A stretch of 64,000 nucleotides of DNA from Snodgrassella alvi (GTDB lineage Bacteria; Pseudomonadota; Gammaproteobacteria; Burkholderiales; Neisseriaceae), in NCBI RefSeq assembly GCF_002777855.1, contig NZ_MEIK01000015.1, positions 186,001 to 250,000 on the forward strand. Direction: 5' to 3'. Below are positions 17,802 through 26,753 of the stretch, piece by piece (position 1 is the first letter of the stretch; each line of letters starts with the position of its first letter). Position numbers and translations under genes: made by a program. The notes beneath the pieces are model-generated. The model saw nothing but the letters and a program-made list of their open reading frames with translations, was not told the origin of the DNA and did no database searches.

Positions 17802-18731
17802 ATGTCTAATCTCGGTGCAGGTATCTGTTTATTGCTGTTGTGGTTTTTACCTTTGCTCTTCGGTGCTGGTGGTGTGTTGCTGGATATTATACTGATTATC
17901 CTGATTTTGTTTTATTTATTTGCTGCCCACATTGTAGATGATGGTACTGAAGATTCCATTGCAACCGATAAAAATCTCTATGTAGCGGTAATGTTTGAAG
18001 TCGCAGGCCAGATATGTGCGGCTAAGGGACATGTCACAGATGAAGACCGTTCATCTGTTTATGCCTTGATTAAAAAGTTGCAGCTTAATGATGAATTGGC
18101 CGTTCTGGCGCGCTATGGCTTTAACATGGGGCAACTGAAAAACTATCCGCTTAGAGCTCGGCTGGGGCAGTTGTACCGTATCTACCGAAATGAAAAACGC
18201 GCGTTGATGTTGTTTTGTAAACACATGCTTGAGCTGGCGCTGATTGATGGCAGACTGCACAATAATGAACGGCGTATTTTAAATATCATTGCTGATGAGT
18301 TTCATATCCCTTACTCGCAGATGCTGATTTTTGCCAGCCAAACTGTGCATGGGCAAGAAAGTGAATATAAGCATTACTGGCAAACTAATGAGCAATGGAA
18401 GCAGCAGCGTCAGAGTAAGCGCCAAAAGGAACGACAGCAGCAATCGCGGCAGCAGCAAGAGCAGTACCGGCAACAGCAGCAGAGCAGTCGTCAACAGTAT
18501 CAGACTGTTGAAGAACCGCTGGGTGGCGATCCGTATCAGGTGCTGGGTATCAATCCCCAAGCCAGTGTGCATGAAATCAAACAGGCTTACCGCCGCCTGA
18601 TGAATAAATATCATCCGGATAAATTAGTAAAACAAAAATTGTCTGCAAGAGAAATGCAGCGGGCTACCGAGCATACTCAACGTATACAAGCTGCTTATGC
18701 TTACGTGAAACAGTTGCGTGGTTTTGTTTAG
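17802..18731 (+). CDS. Membrane-anchored TerB/DnaJ-domain co-chaperone (DjlA-like)
   Basis: 309 aa. It has an N-terminal hydrophobic hairpin (about residues 5-42). A TerB-like helical domain follows (about 60-185; ICAAKGHVTDEDRSSVYALI and ALIDGRLHNNERRILNIIADEF), each half holding the acidic D/E pattern of TerB. A glutamine/arginine-rich linker comes next (about 198-238), then a C-terminal J domain (PYQVLGINPQASVHEIKQAY, with the catalytic HPD in KYHPDKL). This is the DjlA order, so it probably stimulates DnaK at the membrane. The ribosome site is weak. It lies between the two TPM genes, 123 bases after the first. Confidence 0.85.
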   Translation: MSNLGAGICLLLLWFLPLLFGAGGVLLDIILIILILFYLFAAHIVDDGTEDSIATDKNLYVAVMFEVAGQICAAKGHVTDEDRSSVYALIKKLQLNDELAVLARYGFNMGQLKNYPLRARLGQLYRIYRNEKRALMLFCKHMLELALIDGRLHNNERRILNIIADEFHIPYSQMLIFASQTVHGQESEYKHYWQTNEQWKQQRQSKRQKERQQQSRQQQEQYRQQQQSSRQQYQTVEEPLGGDPYQVLGINPQASVHEIKQAYRRLMNKYHPDKLVKQKLSAREMQRATEHTQRIQAAYAYVKQLRGFV

Positions 18732-19170
18732 CTCAAATGATATTCTGCTTTTGTGTATTGATGTTGAATAGCTAATCTATAATTTGGAAATCCGAGATAC
18801 AGTGTAAATAGGTTATTGGAAGCAAGAAATTTCTGATTCTGAAGTGGTTTTTTTCTAAGGTGGCAACACATATGAAAATCCATTTCTCAGCAGTGTAGTC
18901 CTGCCTGATCTTTACTTTGAAGATACTGTGGATATTTTTTAAAAATATTTTGTATGCGCTGGTACCTGATTTTTAACGTGCTGAAAGAGGTAATAAGCTT
19001 GATTATATATAAGCATTCAGCCGGTGCAGGGTAGACAGTTGAGCGTATTTATCTGTCTACGGTGTAGAAATAAATATTTCTCAGAATTTGATTTTCCCTG
19101 TCTCTGCGTCCACGAAATCAGTTTGAAGTGCTACCATACTGATTCTGAAACTGCGAAAAGAGCGGACAGA
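18732..19170. other. Interval between J-domain gene and second TPM gene
   Basis: About 440 AT-rich bases. An in-frame extension of the downstream gene back to 19024 exists but does not look like TPM-family sequence, so I treat it as non-coding. Confidence 0.3.
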
Positions 19171-19692
19171 ATGCGCACGGATAAACTGAGTATGCGAATG
19201 TTGCCCCGATTATGGCGTCACTGGACACATCCGCGTCAGCGGGTGAGTAAGTATTTTCCTGAAGCAGTGCTGCACCAATTGACCACACACATTGCCAATT
19301 CTGAACAGCGCCATACCGGACAATTACGCTTTGTGATTGAATCGCGTATCAATACGGCCAGTTTGTGTCACCATACAACGCCTCGACAGCGTGCTCAGTA
19401 TTGGTTCAACAATTTGGGTATTTGGGATACTTCTGCACGTTGTGGCGTTCTGGTGTACGTGCTGTTTGCTGACCGCGCTGTAGAAATTATCGCCGATCGT
19501 GGAATAGATGCCTGTGTTAGTGCTGCGCAATGGCAGGAAATATGCACGCACATACTTACGGCTTTTCATCAGCAGAATTATGTGGATGGTTTAAGCCGCG
19601 GACTGGAAGAACTAACAGATTTGCTGGTACAGTATTTCCCGCGCACTCAGGCTGGAAGAAACGAACTGGCCGATGATGTGATTTTGCGTTGA
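19171..19692 (+). CDS. Second TPM-domain protein
   Basis: 173 aa from the chosen ATG, which follows GAGCGGA. Another ATG 21 bases later is possible. The domain begins YFPEAVLHQLTTHIANSEQRHTGQLRFVIES and continues with RAQYWFNNLGIWDTSARCGVLVYVLFADRAVEIIADRGIDA, the TPM_phosphatase pattern. No signal peptide or membrane helix is seen, so it is likely cytoplasmic. In relatives lemA and two TPM genes form one cluster; this is the second of the pair. Function is unknown. Confidence 0.82.
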   Translation: MRTDKLSMRMLPRLWRHWTHPRQRVSKYFPEAVLHQLTTHIANSEQRHTGQLRFVIESRINTASLCHHTTPRQRAQYWFNNLGIWDTSARCGVLVYVLFADRAVEIIADRGIDACVSAAQWQEICTHILTAFHQQNYVDGLSRGLEELTDLLVQYFPRTQAGRNELADDVILR

Positions 19693-19861
19693 TATTTTTG
19701 GAATAACATGGGGTTAAGTATCTGTGAGTATCCGCAGAATGTATGCTTTCCAGCTAGCTAGTTCTGTACGAAAAGTAATTTCATCTCCGAAGTGATCAGC
19801 GACATTCGAAACGATATTTTTACCCAGTGCTGCCACAATAGAAAGAACGCAATAATGGTAA

Positions 19862-19884
19862 TTATTGATATTTATTATCAATAA
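19862..19884. repeat. Perfect 9-bp inverted repeat
   Basis: TTATTGATA and TATCAATAA flank the 5-base centre TTTAT. It resembles a regulator site of the Fur or FNR type in letters, but the spacing is wrong for FNR (7 rather than 4 between TTGAT and ATCAA). Confidence 0.4.
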
Positions 19885-20016
19885 ACTTCTCTGAATTGAT
19901 ATAAATAATTTTTTTTGAATAAAACTTCAATGAAAATATAATTTACAGATTGGTTGGGTTTACAATAAGTTGCGGCTTTAAATGACAGATTGAAACAAAG
20001 AGCGCATGTGTGGCCG

Positions 20017-20090
20017 CTGATAGCCTGTCTATCAGGCGTCACAACAGCCAGAATAAACTCATTGCTAAAATGGTTATTCTGGCTTCATTT
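20017..20090 (+). other. Two consecutive hairpins, possible small RNA or distal terminator
   Basis: The first stem is CTGATAG/CTATCAG (20017-20023, 20029-20035) with a 5-base loop. The second is AGCCAGAATAA/TTATTCTGGCT (20046-20056, 20074-20084), perfect over 11 bp, followed by a T-rich tail. They lie about 330-390 bases after the second TPM gene and just before the modE stop on the other strand. This could be a terminator for the TPM transcript or the 3' end of a small RNA that starts after the palindrome at 19862. Confidence 0.4.
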
Positions 20091-20128
20091 TATTTATGAT
20101 TACTTTGTGGTTTGTACCTAAAAAATTT

Positions 20129-20923
20129 TTAGCGTAAGCGTCCGAGAATAATGCTTGGCGCTTTAATTAGCAGCATGATTTCATCGCCGTTTTCCAATTG
20201 CATCGTTTCAGCGCTGTGCCGAGTAATACTGGCAGACAAGCTCAGCTCAGCACCTAAATCTACTGTCACAACACTATTCACAGCACCGGTGTCTATCCGG
20301 CGTATGCGACCGCGAATTTGATTGCGAGCAGAAAGATTAAAATTGGGAGTAGGGCGAGCCAGTATGATGGCAGAGGCTTGAATCAGTGCCAGCGCATCTA
20401 CACCCTCTGTGAGCTCCATTTGTTCACAGCTGTGGCGTGTGAGTATGGCCACTAGTTCCTGTCCGCTGCTCAAGCGTAAATGAACTTCATGATTCACTTT
20501 GCCTTCTATAACTCGGCTTACTGTTCCAGCTAGCTGATTGTCGGCACTTAAGTCCAAATTCATTCTTTGCCACAGGCCATAATGGCTATGGTCAGACTCG
20601 TTGTGCAGTTGCTGCATCAACTGTTGATGGCGTTGCTGCATGGTGTGGTAATACTGAAGGAAAGCTGCACCATAGGTAGTTAAAGCGCTTTTACCACCGC
20701 CCTGTCCACCAGTTTGGCGTACTACCAACGGCTGCGGTGCCAGATTATTTAGCGCGTCAATCGCGTCCCAAGCAGCCTTATAACTCATTGGTACTGCTTT
20801 GGCTGCCTGAGTAATGGAACCGAAACGCTGAATGTTTTCGAGCAAGATTATACGTTTGCTGTTTCCCATTCGTTGGCCGTTTATAGTGGGAATCAGCTCG
20901 GTATCCAGATTGAATTCATGCAT
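20129..20923 (-). CDS. modE: Molybdate-responsive regulator ModE
   Basis: 264 aa. An N-terminal winged helix-turn-helix (NSKRIILLENIQRFGSITQAAKAVPMSYKAAWDAIDALNN, about residues 20-59) is followed by the LysR-like helix GGQGGGKSALTTYGAAFL. Two Mop/TOBE domains follow, each with the NxLxGxV-type start and the SAETMQLENGDEIMLLIKAPS pattern. It binds molybdate and represses its transport genes. The ATG overlaps the modC stop by 8 bases (ATGCATGA). A longer frame upstream lies inside modC and is rejected. A matching ModE box is seen before modA. Confidence 0.92.
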   Translation of the reverse strand: MHEFNLDTELIPTINGQRMGNSKRIILLENIQRFGSITQAAKAVPMSYKAAWDAIDALNNLAPQPLVVRQTGGQGGGKSALTTYGAAFLQYYHTMQQRHQQLMQQLHNESDHSHYGLWQRMNLDLSADNQLAGTVSRVIEGKVNHEVHLRLSSGQELVAILTRHSCEQMELTEGVDALALIQASAIILARPTPNFNLSARNQIRGRIRRIDTGAVNSVVTVDLGAELSLSASITRHSAETMQLENGDEIMLLIKAPSIILGRLR

Positions 20924-21626
20924 GTCTATGGTTATTGGGAGCAGAATGTAGGCTACCATTATCCATGTGCCAAATAGCAGCGTCAAAAGCAGCGGCATCT
21001 GCCGGATCATGGGTAATCAGGAGCATGGGTAAATTTAGCTTCTGCTGCCATGCCGCCAGTTCAGTGCGCATTTGTGCGCGCAATTGGGTATCTAAGGCGG
21101 AAAATGGTTCATCCAGCAAAATAGCATGCGGCCGCGCAATCAGTGCACGTGCCAGCGCAACACGCTGACGCTGGCCGCCTGATAAATGTGCCGGATACTG
21201 TTCTGCAACCATATCAAGCTGCATGGCGTTGAGCCAGTGTTCAACATCTGCCTGCCGGCTGCGTTTGCGCGGATTGAACAAACCATGCCGGATGCCGCAG
21301 GCGATGTTTTGGCGCACATTCAGATGAGGAAAAAGTGCATAATCCTGAAAAACATAAGCTAATCTGCGTTCTTGCGGACTCAGATTGAGTTGCTGCTCAC
21401 TTTGATAAAGCGTTTTTCCGTTAACAATAATGCACCCCTGTTCAGGCGTCAGCAAGCCGGCAATGGCTTTGAGCATCAGGCTTTTGCCACTACCAGAAGC
21501 CCCCATTATTATGGTACGTGGTGCCTGAGTATGTAAGTTGATATTTAGAGTAAACTGGCTGCCATCGGCACGGTGAATGCTTTTCTGGAAATTGATATCT
21601 AACATAGTGTCATTGGAGTGAATCAT
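20916..21626 (-). CDS. modC: Molybdate ABC transporter ATP-binding protein, short form
   Basis: Cytoplasmic ATPase of the ModABC importer. It shows Walker A GASGSGKS, the Q-loop in YVFQDYALFPHL, signature LSGGQRQRVALARAL, Walker B AILLDEPFSALD and the switch histidine ITHDPADA. At about 237 aa it ends right after the nucleotide-binding domain. The C-terminal Mop/TOBE domain found in the usual ~350-aa ModC is absent. I chose ATG 21626 (MIHSNDTMLDINF); ATG 21605 (MLDINF) is equally possible, and neither has a strong Shine-Dalgarno. It lies directly after modB and overlaps modE. Confidence 0.92.
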   Translation of the reverse strand: MIHSNDTMLDINFQKSIHRADGSQFTLNINLHTQAPRTIIMGASGSGKSLMLKAIAGLLTPEQGCIIVNGKTLYQSEQQLNLSPQERRLAYVFQDYALFPHLNVRQNIACGIRHGLFNPRKRSRQADVEHWLNAMQLDMVAEQYPAHLSGGQRQRVALARALIARPHAILLDEPFSALDTQLRAQMRTELAAWQQKLNLPMLLITHDPADAAAFDAAIWHMDNGSLHSAPNNHRHA

Positions 21627-21661
21627 AAATGACCAAGGCGACTTCCGATATGAACATAGCT

Positions 21662-22342
21662 TTATCTGAGATTTGCTACTGGCACTTTGCCAGACAGCAG
21701 TCTGCTGGTTAACAACAATATCAGAATACATACCACCGAAATGATCAGCACCAGCGTATTAGCGAGTTGGTCATCACCGGCCTGTACTGCTTCATAAACC
21801 GCAATCGACAAGGTTTGTGTCTGTCCAGGAATGCTGCCTGCTACCATCAGCGTAGCGCCAAATTCTCCCATACTGCGTGCAAAAGCAAGTAATACGCCGG
21901 CCAGAATACCGCGCCAAGCCAGTGGGAGAGTAATGCGCAGAAAAACGCCGACATTACTGATGCCTAATACACGACCCGCTTGCTCCAGCTGCGGGTCCAG
22001 ACTATCGAATGCAGCACGTGCCGGTTTAAAAACCAGTGGAAACGAAACCACCGTTGCAGCCACTACTGCGCCTTGCCACGTAAAAATCAGATTGATGTCC
22101 AAATATTGCTGTAAGAATTGGCCGATAAAACCATTTTTACCCAGTACGACCAATAAATAATAGCCGAGCACCGTTGGCGGCATCACCATTGGCAAAGTGA
22201 GAAGGGTATCCAGCAATTCCCGTCCCCACACCGCTTTGCGCGCAAACAGATAGCCGATACCTACACCAAGAATCAGATTGAAAACTGTAGCCCACAGAGC
22301 AATTTTAAGCGACAGGGCAAGAGCAATCCACGCCGCAGCCAT
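21662..22342 (-). CDS. modB: Molybdate ABC transporter permease
   Basis: A 226-aa inner-membrane protein with about five or six helices. It has the ModB hallmarks LLDTLLTLPMVMPPTVLGYYLLV, SFPLVFKPARAAF, the coupling motif around LEQAGRVLGIS, and SMGEFGATLMVAGSIPG. AAGGAG lies just before the ATG. It lies 51 bases after modA and 35 before the modC start, so modABC plus modE form one transcription unit. Confidence 0.95.
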   Translation of the reverse strand: MAAAWIALALSLKIALWATVFNLILGVGIGYLFARKAVWGRELLDTLLTLPMVMPPTVLGYYLLVVLGKNGFIGQFLQQYLDINLIFTWQGAVVAATVVSFPLVFKPARAAFDSLDPQLEQAGRVLGISNVGVFLRITLPLAWRGILAGVLLAFARSMGEFGATLMVAGSIPGQTQTLSIAVYEAVQAGDDQLANTLVLIISVVCILILLLTSRLLSGKVPVANLR

Positions 22343-22393
22343 TCTCTCTCCTTGCAGGAAGATTTATCGAACTATGATAAAATCATTATTTAT

Positions 22394-23161
22394 TTAGCGC
22401 ACACTCTGGAAACCATAGCGTTTAAGAATCTGTTGCCCTTTGGCAGAGCGAACAAATCCAATAAAACGGTTGGCTGCAGCCGGCTCTTTAGTATTTATTG
22501 TGCGGGCAATCGGATAGCTGATTGCTTTAGTGGTGGGAATAGTAGCTGCTACTTGTACTTTATCCGGCATGATAGCTGCATCTGTGCCGAAAACAAAACC
22601 GGCCTCCGTTGACTGATTGGCTACATAGTCCAGTGCCTGCCGCACATTATTCACATTAACAATTTTCGGCTGTACCTTACTCCAGACTTTTGCCTGTTCC
22701 ATCGCAGCCTGTGCATAACGGCCAGCTGGCGTATAAGCCGGATTGCCCAGTGCAATATGGTGGATACTAGCCTGTTGCAAATCTTTTATATTGCGTATGT
22801 TTAAAGTACTGTTTTTAGGGGTAATCAGTACCAGAGTATTATTTACAAAATTAACTCGGTCTGCTGCTCGTACCAGATTTTTGGCCTGTGCCTGATCCAT
22901 AGTCTGCTGGTCTGCCGATGCAAATACATCTACCGGTGCACCATTCTGAATTTGTTGCAGCAATGAACCTGACGCGCCAAAATTCAGTCGCACCTTATCT
23001 TGTGGATATTGTTGTTGGTACGCTTTGGCAATGTCATTAAATGCATTGGTCAGACTGGCGGCAGCGGAAACGGTGAGGTCGGCAGCCAAAGCAGTGGTGC
23101 TCAGTACGCACATACCAGCAGTAGTTATCAAAGTGCTAAGACGGGCAGAAAGAGAGCGCAT
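22394..23161 (-). CDS. modA: Periplasmic molybdate-binding protein
   Basis: 255 aa with a signal peptide (cleavage near ALAA, residue 27). The solute-binding core shows LTVSAAASLTNAFNDIAKAY, VRLNFGASGSLLQQIQNGAPVDVFASADQQTMDQA and the C-terminal RFIGFVRSAKGQQILKRYGF, all characteristic of ModA. It delivers molybdate to ModB/ModC. AAGGA precedes the ATG. First gene of modABC-modE; the ModE-type palindrome lies about 75-100 bases upstream of the start, fitting repression by molybdate-loaded ModE. Confidence 0.95.
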   Translation of the reverse strand: MRSLSARLSTLITTAGMCVLSTTALAADLTVSAAASLTNAFNDIAKAYQQQYPQDKVRLNFGASGSLLQQIQNGAPVDVFASADQQTMDQAQAKNLVRAADRVNFVNNTLVLITPKNSTLNIRNIKDLQQASIHHIALGNPAYTPAGRYAQAAMEQAKVWSKVQPKIVNVNNVRQALDYVANQSTEAGFVFGTDAAIMPDKVQVAATIPTTKAISYPIARTINTKEPAAANRFIGFVRSAKGQQILKRYGFQSVR

Positions 23162-23234
23162 AAATTATCCTTAATCTAAAGAGAACTAATATTCCAGCAG
23201 GGTTAAAAATTATCTGATTATAAAGTAAAACTGT

Positions 23235-23262
23235 TTCGAAATATACCTGACTATATAACGAA
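23235..23262. promoter_or_regulatory. ModE-binding site (ModE box)
   Basis: The left half TTCGAAATATA matches 8 of 11 and the right half TATATAACGAA matches 10 of 11 of the E. coli-type site (TCGnTATATA, 6 bases, TATATAACGA). The 6-base spacer CCTGAC is exact. It lies between modA and the divergent formate dehydrogenase genes, closer to modA. This is read by eye against remembered consensus. Confidence 0.8.
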
Positions 23263-23633
23263 TACTAAATTGCAGGCTGGCTATGCTTCACAGCTTGAAT
23301 ACGAAAAAATTAGATGATTAATGAGTTCAAAGACAAAATATTAATAATTAAGAGAAATAATTAATTAGCGTAATAATCTTGCAATATTTTTTCAATTAAT
23401 ATTTGTATTGTTTAAATTAAAACAATCTTAGCAATACGTAAATAAATAATTTAAATGAAAATTATAATTATTTATTCAAATTAAAAAAAACAGATAAAAC
23501 CACATAATAGTTTAAATAAGGTATTATAATGGCGTTAAATGTTAGAAATTATAAATTTCTCTCTTATCACAAGCAGGACAGCATTCAGTTTCACTGCAAG
23601 ATATAAAAAAAATTTAATTAGGAACCAACACAC
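23263..23633 (+). other. AT-rich leader of the formate dehydrogenase operon
   Basis: About 370 very AT-rich bases upstream of fdnG. A TATAAT at 23525-23530 is a plausible -10 element, but nothing resembling TTGACA stands 16-18 bases before it, suggesting activator dependence. I saw no perfect FNR site here. Confidence 0.35.
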
Positions 23634-26600
23634 ATGAACCTGACAAGACGCCAGTTTTTCAAGGTTACCGCAGCTGGTGCCGGCGCGACAGGATTAGCGG
23701 TAATGGGTATGGCACCGGCCACAGCCTTTGCCGAAGTCCGTCAATATAAACTTTTACGCGCAACCGAAACACGCAATAACTGTACTTATTGCTCCGTAGG
23801 CTGTGGTACGCTGTTGTACAGTCTGGGGGACGGAGCAAAAAACGCTAAAAAGAAAATATTTCATATAGAGGGCGATCCGGATCATCCAGTCAGCCGCGGT
23901 AGTCTTTGTCCTAAAGGCGCTTCCCTGATAGATTTTGTTAACAGTCCCAATCGGGTTTTGCATCCGCAAGTGCGTGAAGCAGGAACCAACGAATGGAGAG
24001 ACATTAGCTGGGATGAAGCACTGGACCGCATCGCCCGCCTGATTAAAGACGAGCGTGATGCCAACCTGATTGCAAAAAATGCTGACGGCGTCACTGTAAA
24101 CCGGCTAGAAACAATTGGCATGCTGTGTGCTTCAGCCAGCTCTAATGAAACCGGTATTCTGACACAGAAATTCATGCGCTCGCTCGGGCTAGTAGGCACA
24201 GATTCTCAGGCACGTGTTTGTCATGGTCCTACTGTATCCGCACTGGCTGCTACATTTGGCCGTGGTGCGATGACCAATACTTGGACCGATATCCAGAATG
24301 CAGATTTTATTCTGGTAATGGGTGGCAATGCTGCCGAAGCGCATCCTGTTGGTTTTAAATGGGTAATCGAAGCTAAAAAACAAAAAGGTACCAAGCTTAT
24401 CGTTTGTGACCCGCGCTTCAACCGTACCGCATCCGTAGCCGACCATTATCTGCCGATACGCTCCGGTACGGATATTGCTTTCTTGGGCGCAGTAATCAAC
24501 TGGCTGATTAAGAATGATAAAGTGCAATGGGAATACGTTAAAAACTATACCAATGCTGCTTTTATTCTTGCTGATGATTATGGTTTTAACGAAGGACTAT
24601 TTTCCGGCCATGCTGATTACACCAGTGCAGATGGACGTCCGACACCCGAAGCAGCGCCGAAAGGAGCCAAGGGCGGCGCTGTCTACAATAATGCTAGCTG
24701 GACTTATGAGCTGGACGAAAACGGCTTTGCCAAAACCGACCCAACCTTAGAAAACCCGCGTTGTGTGTGGCAGGTCATGAAGCGCCATTATGCCCAATAC
24801 ACACCGGAAATGATGCACAAAATTACTGGCACACCAATAGAAGACTTTTTGCTGGTTTGTCAGGCTCTGGGTGCCACTTCAGCTAAAAATAAAGCTGGTA
24901 CGATTTTATATGCATTAGGCTGGACGCAGCATACCTATGGTTCGCAGAATATCCGTACCATGGCCATGATTCAGCTCATTCTTGGCAATATCGGTATGCC
25001 CGGCGGTGGAGTGAATGCTCTGCGCGGCCACTCCAATATTCAAGGATTGTCAGACCTTGGCTTGCTTTCCACCAGCTTGCCGGGCTATCTTAGTCTGCCA
25101 AATGAAAAGAAAAATCCTACTTTTGAAGACTACCTGAGCGTACAGACACCGAAAGCAATGCGCCCGGGGCAGCTCAATTACTGGAGCAATACGCCCAAAT
25201 TCATGGTTAGCCTGCTCAAATGGTTTTTCGGTGACAAAGCCACCAAAGAAAACAATTGGGGCTACGATTGGCTACCAAAGTGGGACAAAATGTACGATGT
25301 CCTCCAAATGGCGGAAATGATGTATCAGGGGCAGATGCATGGTTTGCTGGTGCAAGGGTTCAACGCCATGGGTTCTTTCCCAGATTCCAATCGTATCGTC
25401 GAAGCCTTCTCCCGCCTCAAATGGATGGTGGTGATGGATCCACTGAACACGGAAACAGCCACATTCTGGGAAAATCACGGCGATGCGCATAATGTAGATT
25501 CCTCTTCCATTCTCACCACAGTATTCCGTCTGCCGGTACCGTGTTTTGCCGAAGAAAACGGCTCTATTGTTAATTCTTCACGCTGGTTGCAATGGCACTA
25601 CGCCGGCGCAGAAGCACCGGAAGATGCTAGAGCTGATTTGGAGATTTTGGCCGAGTTACATCTGCGTATCAAAGCCTTGTATGAAAAAGAAGGCGGAAAA
25701 GTTCCCGAACCGATTATCAATCTGAGCTGGCCGTACAAAGTAGCGCATTCGCCCACACCGGAAGAAATGGCACAGGAATCCAATGGCTGGGCATTGGCCG
25801 ATATCAAAGACGAACAAGGCAATATTATTGTGCCCAAAGGTGGGCAGCTAGATAGTTTTGCTCAATTACGCGATGATGGCAGCACCGCCTGTGCATGCTG
25901 GATTTTTGCCGGTTCATGGACCAAAAACGGAAACCAGATGGCTCGGCGAGACAATAGTAATGCCGGTTTGGGCAATACCCCCGGCTGGGCATGGGCGTGG
26001 CCGGCCAACCGCCGCATCCTGTATAACCGTGCTTCCTGCGATCCATCTGGCCAAGCGTGGGATCCCGAACGTAAACTGATTCACTGGGATGGCAGCAAAT
26101 GGGTTGGTGCTGATGTAGCCGACTACAAAGCTGATCAGGCGCCGGATACGGATATGAATCCGTTTATCATGAATGAAGAAGGTGTAGGCCGTCTGTTTTG
26201 TACTAAAAAATTGGTGGATGGTCCATTCCCGACATTCTACGAACCCACGGAATCGCCAGTAGGTAAAAATTTACTGTATCCCAAAGTTCTCAATACTCCC
26301 GCTGTACGCCTGTTTGACAGCGTAAAAGAACGCATCGGAAACAAAGACGAATTCCCTTGTGTTGGTACCACCTATCGCCTTACTGAGCATTTCCAGTTTT
26401 GGACCAAGTCTGTGAAATTGCTGATGATTGCTCAGCCAGAACAGTTTGTGGAAATCAGCGAAGAACTGGCAGCACAAAAGAAAATTGCCAAAGGTGATAC
26501 CGTTAAAATCAGTACCAAACGCGGCTGGGTAGAAGCCAAAGCCGTGGTAACCAAACGTTTGCGCCCTCTGGACATCAACGGCCAGACCGTGCATCAGATT

Positions 26601-26741
26601 GGTATTCCCCTGCATGGTGGCTGGGTGAATGTTGGTGAGAAAAAACAATTTCTCATCAATACACTCACACCATTTGTCGGTGACTGCAACACTCAGACAC
26701 CGGAATACAAAACCTTTTTGTGCAATATCGAAAAAGCGTGA
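23634..26741 (+). CDS. fdnG: Formate dehydrogenase-N type catalytic subunit, cysteine form
   Basis: 1035 aa, exported by Tat (RRQFFK at residues 5-10). It oxidises formate to CO2 in the periplasm with a bis-MGD molybdenum cofactor and one 4Fe-4S cluster. Cluster cysteines are C50, C53, C57 and C92. The metal ligand position is Cys196 in QARVCHGPT, exactly where E. coli FdnG has selenocysteine, so no UGA recoding is needed. MGGNAAEAHPVGF and the C-terminal molydopterin-binding domain are present. The frame is intact and of normal length. It starts the fdnGHI operon, divergent from modA, consistent with molybdenum use. Confidence 0.96.
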   Translation: MNLTRRQFFKVTAAGAGATGLAVMGMAPATAFAEVRQYKLLRATETRNNCTYCSVGCGTLLYSLGDGAKNAKKKIFHIEGDPDHPVSRGSLCPKGASLIDFVNSPNRVLHPQVREAGTNEWRDISWDEALDRIARLIKDERDANLIAKNADGVTVNRLETIGMLCASASSNETGILTQKFMRSLGLVGTDSQARVCHGPTVSALAATFGRGAMTNTWTDIQNADFILVMGGNAAEAHPVGFKWVIEAKKQKGTKLIVCDPRFNRTASVADHYLPIRSGTDIAFLGAVINWLIKNDKVQWEYVKNYTNAAFILADDYGFNEGLFSGHADYTSADGRPTPEAAPKGAKGGAVYNNASWTYELDENGFAKTDPTLENPRCVWQVMKRHYAQYTPEMMHKITGTPIEDFLLVCQALGATSAKNKAGTILYALGWTQHTYGSQNIRTMAMIQLILGNIGMPGGGVNALRGHSNIQGLSDLGLLSTSLPGYLSLPNEKKNPTFEDYLSVQTPKAMRPGQLNYWSNTPKFMVSLLKWFFGDKATKENNWGYDWLPKWDKMYDVLQMAEMMYQGQMHGLLVQGFNAMGSFPDSNRIVEAFSRLKWMVVMDPLNTETATFWENHGDAHNVDSSSILTTVFRLPVPCFAEENGSIVNSSRWLQWHYAGAEAPEDARADLEILAELHLRIKALYEKEGGKVPEPIINLSWPYKVAHSPTPEEMAQESNGWALADIKDEQGNIIVPKGGQLDSFAQLRDDGSTACACWIFAGSWTKNGNQMARRDNSNAGLGNTPGWAWAWPANRRILYNRASCDPSGQAWDPERKLIHWDGSKWVGADVADYKADQAPDTDMNPFIMNEEGVGRLFCTKKLVDGPFPTFYEPTESPVGKNLLYPKVLNTPAVRLFDSVKERIGNKDEFPCVGTTYRLTEHFQFWTKSVKLLMIAQPEQFVEISEELAAQKKIAKGDTVKISTKRGWVEAKAVVTKRLRPLDINGQTVHQIGIPLHGGWVNVGEKKQFLINTLTPFVGDCNTQTPEYKTFLCNIEKA

Positions 26742-26753
26742 GGGGAATAAATC

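Noticed and set aside
19024-19170. Upstream extension of the second TPM gene
   Set aside because: Cys-rich, non-homologous sequence before the domain; a better start with a ribosome site lies at 19171.
19864-19882. FNR site at the palindrome before modE
   Set aside because: TTGAT and ATCAA are 7 bases apart instead of 4.
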